Part shown: positions 1-7,735 of the stretch, piece after piece | Position numbering within the stretch: the stretch's first letter is position 1 | Layout of the letters: every line of letters begins with the position of its first letter | Origin: JAEMQF01 sp049297615 | Lineage (GTDB): Bacteria; Pseudomonadota; Gammaproteobacteria; Burkholderiales; Burkholderiaceae_C | NCBI GenBank assembly: GCA_049297615.1 | Contig: JBAQUQ010000213.1 | Span: 1 to 18,404 of the forward strand | Length of the DNA: 18,404 nt | Reading direction: 5' to 3' | Notes under the pieces: model-generated | Told to the model about the DNA's origin: nothing | Seen by the model: the letters and a program-made list of their open reading frames with translations, nothing else | The model's database searches: none | Translations under genes and position numbers: made by a program

Positions 1-277
1 CCTGGACGTACGTGCGAACCCGACGCCTTTGATCGAGACGCGAGTTGCGAACCAAAAATGCTGCCCCGCGAGCGTGGGCCGGAGAACGTACCCCGGGCCA
101 CCTGCCCGCGCTCGAGGCAGGCGTGCGGGCAGCGGCGAACGTCAGCTTCGGGCCGAAAGCGAGCATTCCCAATTAGTCCGCCTTATGCGTTTGAACACCA
201 ATCCGTATGAATCACGCTGACCTTAGCGCGGGGTGGCATCGCGCACAGCGCGCGCGACACCGAAGAACAATCCCCCG
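1..277. other. Left-end stretch with no supported gene
   Basis: This stretch lies downstream of the thiolase gene, which ends at 278 on the minus strand. The only open frame of any size is a 63-codon plus-strand frame (29-220) with an Arg-rich composition and no recognisable domain, so I do not call it. A possible hairpin is formed by CCTGCC at 101-106 and GGCAGG at 116-121, but it has no T tract and is not a convincing terminator. The part at about 165-225 is more AT-rich than the flanking genes. It could be the edge of an intergenic region or a degraded gene. Confidence 0.4.
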
Positions 278-1480
278 TCAGGCGCGTTCGATCACGAGCG
301 CGATGCCCTGGCCGACGCCGATGCACATCGTGCACAGCGCGTAGCGAGCGCCGCTGCGCTGCAGCTGGTTCACGGCCGTCGTCACCAGCCGCGCGCCGCT
401 GGCGCCCAGCGGATGCCCCAGGGCGATGGCCCCGCCCCAGGCGTTGACGCGCTCGTCGTCGTCGGCCAAACCCAGATCGCGCAGCACCGCCAGGCCTTGC
501 GCGGCGAAGGCTTCGTTGAGTTCGATCACGTCGATCTGGGCGAGCTTCAATCCGGTGAGTTCGAGCACTTTGCGCGTCGCCGGCGCCGGGCCCATGCCCA
601 TGATGCGCGGCGCGACGCCCACCGTGGCCATGCCCAGGACGCGGGCGCGCGGCGTCAGGCCATGGCGAGCTGCCCCTGCTTCGCTGGCGAGCAGGAGCGC
701 ACACGAACCGTCATTGACGCCGCTCGCGTTGCCCGCCGTCACCGTGCCATCGGGGCGCACGATGCCCTTGAGCCTGGCCAGCGCTTCGAGGGAGGTTTCG
801 CGCGGGTGTTCGTCCCGGGTCACGCGCAGCGCTTCGCCCTTTTTCTGCGCGATCGATACGGGAACGATTTCGGCGTCGAAGCAGCCCTTCAGTTGCGCCT
901 TGACGGCATTGAGCTGCGAACGCAAGGCCATTCGGTCTTGCGCATCGCGCTCGATACCGAAGTCCCTGGCGACGTTCTCGGCGGTTTCGGGCATCGAGTC
1001 GACGCCGTACAGCTCCTTCATCAAGGGGTTGACGAAGCGCCAGCCTATCGTCGTGTCGTAGACGGCGTTGGTGCGGCTGAACGCGGTTTCGGCCTTGGGG
1101 CTGACGAAGGGTGCGCGGCTCATGCTCTCCACGCCGCCGGCGACCATCAACTGCGCTTCGCCGCATTTGATGGCGCGCGCCGCGCTGCCCACGGCGTCCA
1201 GACCCGAGCCGCACAGGCGGTTGATCGTGGCGCCGGGCACTTCCTTGGGCAAGCCCGCGAGCAGGGACGCCATGTGCGCCACGTTGCGGTTGTCTTCGCC
1301 GGCTTGGTTGGCGCAGCCGAACAACACGTCGCCCAGCGCTGCCCAATCGACCCGCGCGTTGCGCGCCATCAGCGCGCGCAGGGGCAATGCGCCGAGGTCG
1401 TCGGTACGCACCGTCGAGAGCGCGCCGCCGTAGCGGCCGAAAGGCGTGCGGATCGCGTCGCAAATAAAGGCTTCATTCAT
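278..1480 (-). CDS. pcaF: Beta-ketoadipyl-CoA thiolase (acetyl-CoA acyltransferase)
   Basis: The 400-residue product is a thiolase of the beta-ketoadipyl-CoA type. It would cleave 3-oxoadipyl-CoA with CoA to succinyl-CoA plus acetyl-CoA in the cytoplasm, the last step of benzoyl-CoA breakdown by the box route. The N-terminus (NEAFICDAIRTPFGRYGG) is characteristic of PcaF/PaaJ. The nucleophile is Cys90 in RLCGSGLDAVG, with His356 in GHPLGASGAR and Cys386 in CIGVGQG completing the catalytic set. Length is normal for the family. An in-frame GTG lies nine bases upstream (1489), but the ATG at 1480 matches the family N-terminus; no strong ribosome-binding site is seen for either. It is the last gene of the boxC-B-A-dehydrogenase-thiolase series, 118 bp after the dehydrogenase. 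PcaF, PaaJ and a box-specific thiolase cannot be separated by sequence alone. Confidence 0.93.
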   Translation of the reverse strand: MNEAFICDAIRTPFGRYGGALSTVRTDDLGALPLRALMARNARVDWAALGDVLFGCANQAGEDNRNVAHMASLLAGLPKEVPGATINRLCGSGLDAVGSAARAIKCGEAQLMVAGGVESMSRAPFVSPKAETAFSRTNAVYDTTIGWRFVNPLMKELYGVDSMPETAENVARDFGIERDAQDRMALRSQLNAVKAQLKGCFDAEIVPVSIAQKKGEALRVTRDEHPRETSLEALARLKGIVRPDGTVTAGNASGVNDGSCALLLASEAGAARHGLTPRARVLGMATVGVAPRIMGMGPAPATRKVLELTGLKLAQIDVIELNEAFAAQGLAVLRDLGLADDDERVNAWGGAIALGHPLGASGARLVTTAVNQLQRSGARYALCTMCIGVGQGIALVIERA

Positions 1481-1598
1481 AGGGGTCACCGGTCGGACAG
1501 GCGTGGCTGAAGAAGGGCGAAGCGCTGGGTCGCTTCGAGGTCGGACACTGCGGCGTCATTTTGATCGAAGCGCCGGGCAGAGCCGGCGCGGCGACGCC

Positions 1599-3137
1599 TC
1601 ACGCCGCACTTCCCCGCCGGGCGAACTGCTGCAGCCACGCGCTGACACGGTATCGCTCACCGCGGTAAACAGCGTCCAGGCCATCGAGCACGCCGATCAC
1701 GGCTGCCGCGTCCCAGCGCGCCAGCCATTCGAAGGGTCCGGCCGGATAGTTGAGCCCCAGTTTCATCGCCGCGTCGGCGCCCTGCGGCGTGCACACGCCT
1801 TGCTGGACCGCGTCGGCCGCTTCGTTGATGAGCATCGCGATCGTGCGGGCCACAACCAGGCCGGGTGCGTCGGCCACGCGTTGCGGGTTGAAACCCAATG
1901 CGCGCAGCCAGGTCGGCGCGGCCTCGCACCAGGCCTGCGATGCACGCACCGAGGGCGCCCAGGCCAGCGCGCTGCCGGCCTGCGCCGACAAGGGCAAGTC
2001 GAAGACCGCGAGTTCGGCGCCGAGCCGGCTTGCGCTCACGCCGTCGGTCAGGCGCAGTTGGGCGTCCTGGGCGCCTTGCCCGCCGCGGACGTGCAGGCCG
2101 ACCCAGCCGCAGCCTGTGTCGCGCTCGATGCTGCGCCCGGCGGCCAGGAAAGCGCCCGCTAGAGTGCTGGCCAGGCGCTCGGCGAACAGCCCGCTGCCGC
2201 ACACCACCAGGCGCTGCGCGGCGGGCGGCGGTGCCGCCTCGAATGGGGGCAGGGCGGGCGCGGCGACGCCTGGCGCATAGTCGAAAAACCCACGGCCCGA
2301 CTTGCGCCCGAGCAGCCCGGCATCGACCAGTTCGCGCTGCACCAGGGAGGGCACGAAACGTTTGTCGTAGAAGTTGGCCTGGAACACCGAATTCGTCACC
2401 GCGAAGTTGGTGTCGTGGCCGATCAGGTCCATCAGCTCGCACGCTCCCATGCGAAAGCCCGCGCCGCGCAGGCAGGCGTCGAGCACCTCGGGCGTGGCGG
2501 CGCGTTCCTGCAGCAGGGCGAGCGTCTCGGCGTAATAAGGCCGGGCGATGCGGTTCACGATGAATCCCGGCGTCGAGCGCGCGTGCACCGGCACTTTGCC
2601 CCAGGCCTGGCTCAGCTCGAAGATCGATTGCGCCACTGCAGCGTCGGTTTGCAGCCCCGAGACCACTTCGACGAGTTTCATCAAGGGAACGGGGTTGAAA
2701 AAATGCATACCGACCAGGCGCTGCGGATGCTGCAGGCCATTGCCGATGGCCGTGATCGAAATCGATGAGGTATTCGTCGCGAGAACGCAGTCGGCGGCGA
2801 CGCGCCGCTCGAGGTCGCGGAACAGTTCGCGCTTGGCGTCGAGGCTCTCGACGATGGCTTCGACGACCAGGGGCACCGAGGCGGCGGCGTCCAGGCTGGC
2901 CACGGGTTCGATGCGCGCCAGGCTGCGCGCCACATCGTCCGGCGCCATCCTGCCCTTGGCGACGAGCGCTTCCAGGCTCCTGCCGAGCTTGGCTTTGGCC
3001 TCGGCAGCGGCGCCTTCGCGCGTGTCGTAAAGCAGCACGGCGTGGCCAGCCTGCGCTGCCACCTGGGCGATTCCCGCGCCCATGATTCCCGCGCCGACCA
3101 CCAGCAGCGGGGCACCTTTCAGTTCGTTGCTCGTCAT
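1599..3137 (-). CDS. paaH: 3-hydroxyacyl-CoA dehydrogenase, PaaH type
   Basis: The 512-residue NAD-dependent enzyme would oxidise 3-hydroxyadipyl-CoA to 3-oxoadipyl-CoA, the substrate of the neighbouring thiolase. The N-terminal Rossmann fold has GAGIMGAGIAQ at 15-25 and an acidic residue at the end of the second strand (Asp38), which indicates NAD. The catalytic dyad is His145 in GMHFFNPVPLMKL and Glu157. The first C-terminal dehydrogenase domain contains GFIVNRIARPYYAE. A second, shorter copy of that domain near the C-terminus contains the LNYPAGPFEW motif. This two-copy layout and the length match PaaH/PaaC. The start ATG lies 19 bp after the boxA stop without a clear Shine-Dalgarno sequence, so translation may depend on boxA. 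The acyl-CoA specificity is inferred from context. Confidence 0.92.
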   Translation of the reverse strand: MTSNELKGAPLLVVGAGIMGAGIAQVAAQAGHAVLLYDTREGAAAEAKAKLGRSLEALVAKGRMAPDDVARSLARIEPVASLDAAASVPLVVEAIVESLDAKRELFRDLERRVAADCVLATNTSSISITAIGNGLQHPQRLVGMHFFNPVPLMKLVEVVSGLQTDAAVAQSIFELSQAWGKVPVHARSTPGFIVNRIARPYYAETLALLQERAATPEVLDACLRGAGFRMGACELMDLIGHDTNFAVTNSVFQANFYDKRFVPSLVQRELVDAGLLGRKSGRGFFDYAPGVAAPALPPFEAAPPPAAQRLVVCGSGLFAERLASTLAGAFLAAGRSIERDTGCGWVGLHVRGGQGAQDAQLRLTDGVSASRLGAELAVFDLPLSAQAGSALAWAPSVRASQAWCEAAPTWLRALGFNPQRVADAPGLVVARTIAMLINEAADAVQQGVCTPQGADAAMKLGLNYPAGPFEWLARWDAAAVIGVLDGLDAVYRGERYRVSAWLQQFARRGSAA

Positions 3138-3156
3138 CGTGGTTTGCGTGAGGGCC

Positions 3157-4419
3157 TCAGTAAGTCTCCAGGTGCAGGCGCCCTTCTTTCTTCAGCGCTG
3201 CGCCCAGGGTTTCCCAGGACAGGCCTGCCTGCTGCGCGACGTCGCGCAAGGCCAGCACGACACCGTCTTCCATGCTCTTGAGGCCACAGACGTAGATGCA
3301 GGTGTTGGGGTCTTTCAGCAAATCGCCCAGGTCGGCGCCGCGTTCGCGCATCAGGTCTTGCACATAGCGCTTCGGTGCGCCGGGTGTGCGCGAGAAGGCC
3401 AGCGTGATGTCGATGAAATCCTTGGGCAGGTTCTGCAGCGGCCCGAAGTAGGGCAGTTCTTCCTTGCTGCGCGCGCCGAAGAAGAGCATCAACTTGCCGC
3501 CTTCGAACTTGCCCGATTGACGCAGGCGCCGTCGCCACTCCGTCATCGCGCGCATCGGTGCGCTGCCGGTGCCGGTGCAGATCATGACGATATTGGAACG
3601 CGGATGGTTGGGCATCAGGAAGCTCGACCCGAACGGACCGATCACCTGGACCGTGTCGCCCAGCGCGAGATCGCACATGTAGTTCGAGCCGACGCCGCGC
3701 ACCGGCTTGCCGTCGTGGTCTTGGAGCACACGCTTGATCGTCAGCGACAAATTGTTGTAGCCGGCGCGCTCGCCATTGCGCGGGCTGGCCACGGAATACT
3801 GGCGCGCATGATGCGGCTTGCCCCTGGCGTCCAGCCCCGGCGGCAGGATGCCTATGGACTGGCCCTCGAGCACCGGAAACGGCATCGCGCCGAAGTCGAG
3901 CACGATGTGGTGGGTGTCGTATTCGCGCCCGACCGCGGTCACGCGAAAATTGCCGACGACGGTGGCGCTCGTCGGGCCGGTCTTGGTGCCGTACAGGTTG
4001 GTATAGGGCTGCGCCGCCGACCAGGGCGGCGTGGTCGCCCCCCAGGCCGACGCGACCCAAGGTGTTTCGCTGGCCTCGAGCTGGGTCGCCGGCACGGCTT
4101 GCGGCGGCGTCGCGCGAGCGCCGACGTCGATTGCCGCGCCCTGCTTCAGCGGCAACTCAGCGGGCAGTTCGTCCCAGCCCAACTGCTCGTCGAGCGAGTA
4201 GGCCTCGAGCTTGAGCACGGTTCGCCAGTTGTCGATCGAGCCCGTCGGGCAGGGCGAGATGCAGTCCATGCAGCCATTGCAGATGCTCGCGTCGACGACG
4301 TAGTTGCGCGAGTCGTGCGTGATCGCCTTGACCGGGCAGATGGATTCGCAGGTGTTGCAGCGGATGCAGACCTCGGGGTCGATCAAGTGCTGCTTGATGA
4401 TCGTGGCCGCCATCTCCAT
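3157..4419 (-). CDS. boxA: BoxA, reductase component of benzoyl-CoA 2,3-epoxidase
   Basis: The 420-residue iron-sulfur flavoprotein takes electrons from NADPH and passes them to the oxygenase BoxB. Two ferredoxin-type 4Fe-4S motifs lie at the N-terminus: Cys18, 21, 24, 28 and Cys47, 50, 53, 57. A linker of about 100 residues leads to a ferredoxin-NADP reductase module with the flavin motif RQYSVASP, the nucleotide-binding GTGSAPMRAM, and the C-terminal YVCGLKSMEDGV. The open frame runs upstream to 4785 inside boxB, but the ATG at 4419 has AGGAG six bases ahead and restores the family N-terminus and length, so the extension is discarded. boxB ends 65 bp upstream, and the gap holds a 7-bp stem hairpin (4443-4466). 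The dehydrogenase gene follows 19 bp downstream. Confidence 0.96.
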   Translation of the reverse strand: MEMAATIIKQHLIDPEVCIRCNTCESICPVKAITHDSRNYVVDASICNGCMDCISPCPTGSIDNWRTVLKLEAYSLDEQLGWDELPAELPLKQGAAIDVGARATPPQAVPATQLEASETPWVASAWGATTPPWSAAQPYTNLYGTKTGPTSATVVGNFRVTAVGREYDTHHIVLDFGAMPFPVLEGQSIGILPPGLDARGKPHHARQYSVASPRNGERAGYNNLSLTIKRVLQDHDGKPVRGVGSNYMCDLALGDTVQVIGPFGSSFLMPNHPRSNIVMICTGTGSAPMRAMTEWRRRLRQSGKFEGGKLMLFFGARSKEELPYFGPLQNLPKDFIDITLAFSRTPGAPKRYVQDLMRERGADLGDLLKDPNTCIYVCGLKSMEDGVVLALRDVAQQAGLSWETLGAALKKEGRLHLETY

Positions 4420-4442
4420 CGGATGCTCCTGAGCCTCAAGCC

Positions 4443-4466
4443 ACGCCGGCGTCACCATCCCGGCGT
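4443..4466 (-). other. Intergenic hairpin between boxB and boxA
   Basis: ACGCCGG at 4443-4449 and CCGGCGT at 4460-4466 form a perfect 7-bp stem with a 10-base loop. It lies in the boxB-boxA spacer, a few tens of bases upstream of the boxA ribosome-binding site. No T tract follows in the direction of transcription, so it is not a standard terminator. It could act as an mRNA processing or stability element that sets the BoxB to BoxA ratio, but it may also be chance in GC-rich DNA. Confidence 0.35.
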
Positions 4467-4484
4467 TCGCCAGGACGGCGGCAT

Positions 4485-5912
4485 TCAAGCAAACCGCACA
4501 TAGTCGAAGTCGAGCGGCTGGCGGTTGATGCCCATCACGGGCGGTGCGATCCAGTTCGCGAATTTGCCGGGCTCGACGACGCGGCCCATCAGCGACCTGA
4601 CGAAGGCGCGATCCGCTGCACTGGGCAGCCAGTCGTCGACATTCGCCTGCCATTGCGACGGCGCCATGACGCGGCCGTCGGGCGCCACCTTCACGCCCGC
4701 CAGGGAGCCGATATTGCGGTGAAACGCCTTGTGCGGCACGCTCAGCCGGTTCGGCAGGCCGGCCTTGTCGAGCACCTTGTTCCAACGCCCGATGCCCGCC
4801 ACCGAGTCTTTGATGAAGTCGTCGCGCAAGACCTCGTTCAACGCGTTGAGCATCGGCACTTGCTTCTCGACGAGCTGGCCGTCGTGCACTTGCAGCACCG
4901 TGTAGGCCTGGCCGCGCAACTGGTGGTCGTCGCCGCGCTGGCCTTCTTCAAAGCGCCCCTTCAGGCCCGAGCTGTAGAACGTGGCGGCATTGCTCGACTC
5001 GTCGGCGCCGAACAAGTCCACCGTCACGCTGAAGTGGAAGTTGATGTAGCGCTGGATCGTCGGCAGATCGATGATGCCCGCGGCGCGCAGCCTGGCCACG
5101 TCGTCGGTCTTCATTTGATTCATCGCCCCAGCCGTGCGTTGGATGACGCGCGACACGCCCGCCTCGCCGACGAACATGTGGTGCGCTTCTTCGGTGAGCA
5201 TGAACTTGGTGGTGCGTGCCAGCGGGTCGAACGCGCTCTCGGCCAATGCGCACAACTGGAACTTGCCGTCGCGGTCGGTGAAGTAGGTGAACATGAAAAA
5301 GCTCAGCCAGTCGGGCGTCGCCTCGTTGAACGCGCCCAGGATGCGCGGGTTGTTTTCATCGCCGGAGCGGCGCACCAGGAGGGCCTCGGCTTCTTCGCGC
5401 CCGTCGCGGCCGAAATACTTTTGCAGCAGGTAGACCATCGCCCACAGGTGGCGGCCTTCCTCGACATTGACCTGGAACAGGTTGCGCAGGTCGTATTGGC
5501 TGGGGGCAGTCAGCCCGAGGTGGCGCTGCTGCTCGACCGACGCCGGCTCGGTGTCGCCCTGGGTGACGATGATGCGGCGCAGATTCGCGCGGTATTCGCC
5601 GGGAACCTCGAGCCAGGCCTTCTCGCCTTTGTGGTCGCCGAAGTGGATCTCGCGGTTCGCATCGCCCGGATTCAGGAAGATTCCCCAGCGGTAGTCGGGC
5701 ATCTTCACATGACCGAACTGCGCCCAGCCTTGCGGATCGACGCTGACCGCTGTGCGCAGGTAGACGTCGTGCCGGCTCGAGCCTTGCGGCCCGGCGTCGC
5801 CCCACCAGTTGATGAAGTTGGGCTGCCACTGTTCGAGCGCGCGCTGCAGCGCACGGTCTTCGCCCAGGTTGACGTTGTTCGGGATCTTTTCGCTGTAGTT
5901 GATGCTGGACAT
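4485..5912 (-). CDS. boxB: BoxB, diiron benzoyl-CoA 2,3-epoxidase (oxygenase component)
   Basis: The 475-residue cytoplasmic diiron enzyme inserts one oxygen atom into the ring of benzoyl-CoA, giving the 2,3-epoxide. The N-terminus (IPNNVNLGEDRALQRALEQW) and the length are those of BoxB. Candidate iron ligands in carboxylate and ExxH arrangements are Glu122, Glu152 and His155 (EEGRH), Asp213, and Glu242 with His245 (EEAHH). Their spacing agrees with what I recall of the BoxB structure, with numbering shifted by about two. The start ATG at 5912 follows boxC by 47 bp. A purine-rich AAGGA lies about 13 bases upstream, a longer spacing than usual. It works with BoxA for electrons and hands its product to BoxC. 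The assignment is secure. Confidence 0.97.
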   Translation of the reverse strand: MSSINYSEKIPNNVNLGEDRALQRALEQWQPNFINWWGDAGPQGSSRHDVYLRTAVSVDPQGWAQFGHVKMPDYRWGIFLNPGDANREIHFGDHKGEKAWLEVPGEYRANLRRIIVTQGDTEPASVEQQRHLGLTAPSQYDLRNLFQVNVEEGRHLWAMVYLLQKYFGRDGREEAEALLVRRSGDENNPRILGAFNEATPDWLSFFMFTYFTDRDGKFQLCALAESAFDPLARTTKFMLTEEAHHMFVGEAGVSRVIQRTAGAMNQMKTDDVARLRAAGIIDLPTIQRYINFHFSVTVDLFGADESSNAATFYSSGLKGRFEEGQRGDDHQLRGQAYTVLQVHDGQLVEKQVPMLNALNEVLRDDFIKDSVAGIGRWNKVLDKAGLPNRLSVPHKAFHRNIGSLAGVKVAPDGRVMAPSQWQANVDDWLPSAADRAFVRSLMGRVVEPGKFANWIAPPVMGINRQPLDFDYVRFA

Positions 5913-5959
5913 GTGAGGCTTTCAATCCTTGAGTGTTGCGCGGCTTCGCAGCGTCTCGA

Positions 5960-7639
5960 TCAAACTCGCATCCAGTCGAACGCGGCCTTGTCGCCCTTGC
6001 CGTAAACCTTCAATGCGCCCTTTTCGCCCACTGCGTTCGGGCGCTGGAAGATCCAGTTCTGCCACGCCGTGAGCCTGCCGAAGACGCGCGTGAACATGTT
6101 CTCGGGGCCATTGAAGCGCAGGTTCGCTTCCATGGCGGTCAACGCGTCGGGCGACATCGTGATACGTTCTTCGATCGCGATACGAACTTCGTCGGCCCAG
6201 TCGATGTCATCGGGCTTGCTCGTCACCAGGCCCAGCGCGAACGCGGCGTCGGCGTCAAGGGGCCGGCCTGCCTGGGCGCGCACCGCGTCGAGCGCGGGCT
6301 TCTCGTCGTAGAAGCGGCGCTGCAAACGGCTCTGGCCGGTGATCATCGGAAACAGTCCGAAGTTGACTTCGGTCAGCGTGATCTTCGGCGGCCTGGCTGC
6401 GTGCGTTGCTTCGGTCACCTTCGGCTCGGGCAAGGCCAGTTGGTAGCTGCGGTCGCAGGCGAGCGCCAATTCGAAGAGGCTGCCCGCGAAACACGAACCC
6501 GGCTCGATCAGCGCCATCAGGCTGCGCGACGACAGGTCGAGCCGGCTGAAGGTGCGCCGCAGCAGGCCTATGGTTTCGCGAACCAGCCAGTGGTTCTTGT
6601 GCTCGAGCAGGGCGGCGTCGCTGGCGAGCACGGCGGCGCTGTCGCCCTGCGTCTTGATCAGCCAGGTACCGATATCGAGTTCGTTGCTGCGCATTTGCAG
6701 GATCGCGTCTTCGAGTTCGCGAGCCATTTGCAGCGGCCACCAGTTCACACCCTCGGCGACGATCGCTTCCGGCGTCGCGGGCGGCTCGCGCGCCGGCGCC
6801 TTGACCGTGAAAGTCGCGCAGCGCCGGTTGCGGTCGATCGCGACGTCGACGAATTCATAACGCAGTGCGTCGGCCTCATCCTTGCGCGAGAGCTTGGTCA
6901 GCGACACGCCCTGCGCGCCAGCCGGGCGGTCGCTTTGGGCGGCGAGTTGCAAGGCGCGTTCCTGGACCTTTGCGGCAAAACCTTGTGGCTTGGCGATGTC
7001 GTCGACGAGACGCCAGTCTTTCGCCCTCTGGCCGCGCACGCCTTCGACGCTGGTGCAAAACAGATCGGCGAGGTCGTGGCGCACGTGCTTCTTGTCGGTC
7101 AGGCGCGTCAGGCCGCCGGTGCCGGGCAAGACACCGAGCAGGGGCACTTCGGGCAGACTCACTGCGGAGGCGCGGTCGTCAACAAGGATGATCTCGTCGC
7201 AGGCCAGCGCGAGTTCGTAGCCGCCCCCGGCACAGGAGCCGTTCACCGCGGCGAGGAACTTCAGGCCCGAGTGCATTGAGGAGTCTTCGAGGCCGTTGCG
7301 GGTTTCGTTCGTGAACTTGCAGAAGTTCACCTTCCACGCGTGGCTCGAGCTTCCCAGCATGAAGATGTTCGCACCTGAGCAGAACACTTTTTCCTTCGCA
7401 CTCGTGAGGACCACGGTACGAACCTCGGGGTGCTCGAAGCGGACCCGGTTGATCGCGTCGTTCAGTTCGATGTCGACACCCAGGTCATAGCTGTTGAGCT
7501 TGAGTTTGTAGCCAGGGCGAAGGCCGGCGTTCTCATCGAAGTCGGCGCGCAGCGTCGCCACCGGCCCTTCGTAGCTCAGCTTCCAGTGCTTGTACTGGGC
7601 CGGGTGGGTCTGGTATTCGACGCGGGCGAGGTTGCTCAT
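5960..7639 (-). CDS. boxC: BoxC, 2,3-epoxybenzoyl-CoA dihydrolase
   Basis: The 559-residue enzyme of the crotonase (enoyl-CoA hydratase) superfamily uses two waters to open the 2,3-epoxide of benzoyl-CoA, releasing formate and 3,4-dehydroadipyl-CoA semialdehyde. An N-terminal crotonase-like domain carries VFCSGANIFML (about 85-95), the oxyanion-hole segment NGSCAGGGYELALACDE (133-149), and LPEVPLLGVLPGTGG (162-176). Glu142 and Glu164 are likely acid/base residues. The long C-terminal half holds a second degenerate crotonase-like region (FAGSLFELALACDRS), as in known BoxC. The ATG at 7639 has AGGA about eight bases upstream. It is the first structural gene of the minus-strand unit and has its own predicted promoter and TGCA operator array immediately upstream. 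Confidence 0.96.
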   Translation of the reverse strand: MSNLARVEYQTHPAQYKHWKLSYEGPVATLRADFDENAGLRPGYKLKLNSYDLGVDIELNDAINRVRFEHPEVRTVVLTSAKEKVFCSGANIFMLGSSSHAWKVNFCKFTNETRNGLEDSSMHSGLKFLAAVNGSCAGGGYELALACDEIILVDDRASAVSLPEVPLLGVLPGTGGLTRLTDKKHVRHDLADLFCTSVEGVRGQRAKDWRLVDDIAKPQGFAAKVQERALQLAAQSDRPAGAQGVSLTKLSRKDEADALRYEFVDVAIDRNRRCATFTVKAPAREPPATPEAIVAEGVNWWPLQMARELEDAILQMRSNELDIGTWLIKTQGDSAAVLASDAALLEHKNHWLVRETIGLLRRTFSRLDLSSRSLMALIEPGSCFAGSLFELALACDRSYQLALPEPKVTEATHAARPPKITLTEVNFGLFPMITGQSRLQRRFYDEKPALDAVRAQAGRPLDADAAFALGLVTSKPDDIDWADEVRIAIEERITMSPDALTAMEANLRFNGPENMFTRVFGRLTAWQNWIFQRPNAVGEKGALKVYGKGDKAAFDWMRV

Positions 7640-7650
7640 GGTGTTAATCC

Positions 7651-7698
7651 TGCAAGATAATGCGTATCTCGATCAATAAGTGCAACATTATGCATGCA
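7651..7698. promoter_or_regulatory. Phased TGCA array, candidate BoxR operator
   Basis: TGCA occurs at 7651-7654, 7681-7684, 7691-7694 and 7695-7698, and TGCG at 7661-7664. The sites at 7651, 7661, 7681 and 7691 are exact multiples of 10 bp apart, so they lie on roughly one face of the helix. The 7681-7694 segment reads TGCA-N6-TGCA, and 7691-7698 is TGCATGCA. As I recall, BoxR and BzdR of Azoarcus recognise TGCA-containing repeats in box/bzd promoters. Here the sites overlap the predicted -35 and start region of boxC, as expected for a repressor released by benzoyl-CoA. Binding is inferred. Confidence 0.65.
7657..7685 (-). promoter_or_regulatory. Predicted boxC promoter
   Basis: On the minus strand, TTGCAC (7685-7680) is followed after exactly 17 bp by CATTAT (7662-7657). 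The match to the sigma-70 consensus is 3/6 and 4/6. Transcription would start near 7650, giving a short leader before the boxC ATG at 7639. The -35 contains one of the operator TGCA sites, so a bound BoxR would block polymerase. Confidence 0.45.
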
Positions 7699-7735
7699 AT
7701 GCGTCAAGCACGTTGAGAAAATTCTTCGCCGCTCC

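Noticed and set aside
29..220. 63-codon plus-strand open frame at the left edge
   Set aside because: Arg/Gly/Ala-rich composition typical of spurious frames in GC-rich DNA, with no domain and no ribosome-binding site.
233..1510. Long plus-strand frame opposite the thiolase gene
   Set aside because: It is the antisense shadow of a clear thiolase. Its translation is His/Arg/Ala-rich and matches no family.
3082..4503. 473-codon plus-strand frame opposite boxA
   Set aside because: Antisense shadow of boxA with no domain and the same His/Arg/Ala bias as other shadows.
4420..4785. Upstream extension of the boxA frame into boxB
   Set aside because: The ATG at 4419 has AGGAG at ideal spacing and gives the family N-terminus. 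The extension is low-complexity and antisense-like, and lies inside boxB coding sequence.
7702..7707. TTGACG as an alternative -35 for boxC
   Set aside because: A near-consensus hexamer, but 16-18 bp downstream there is no acceptable -10. CATAAT lies only 9 bp away. The TTGCAC/CATTAT pair has correct 17-bp spacing.
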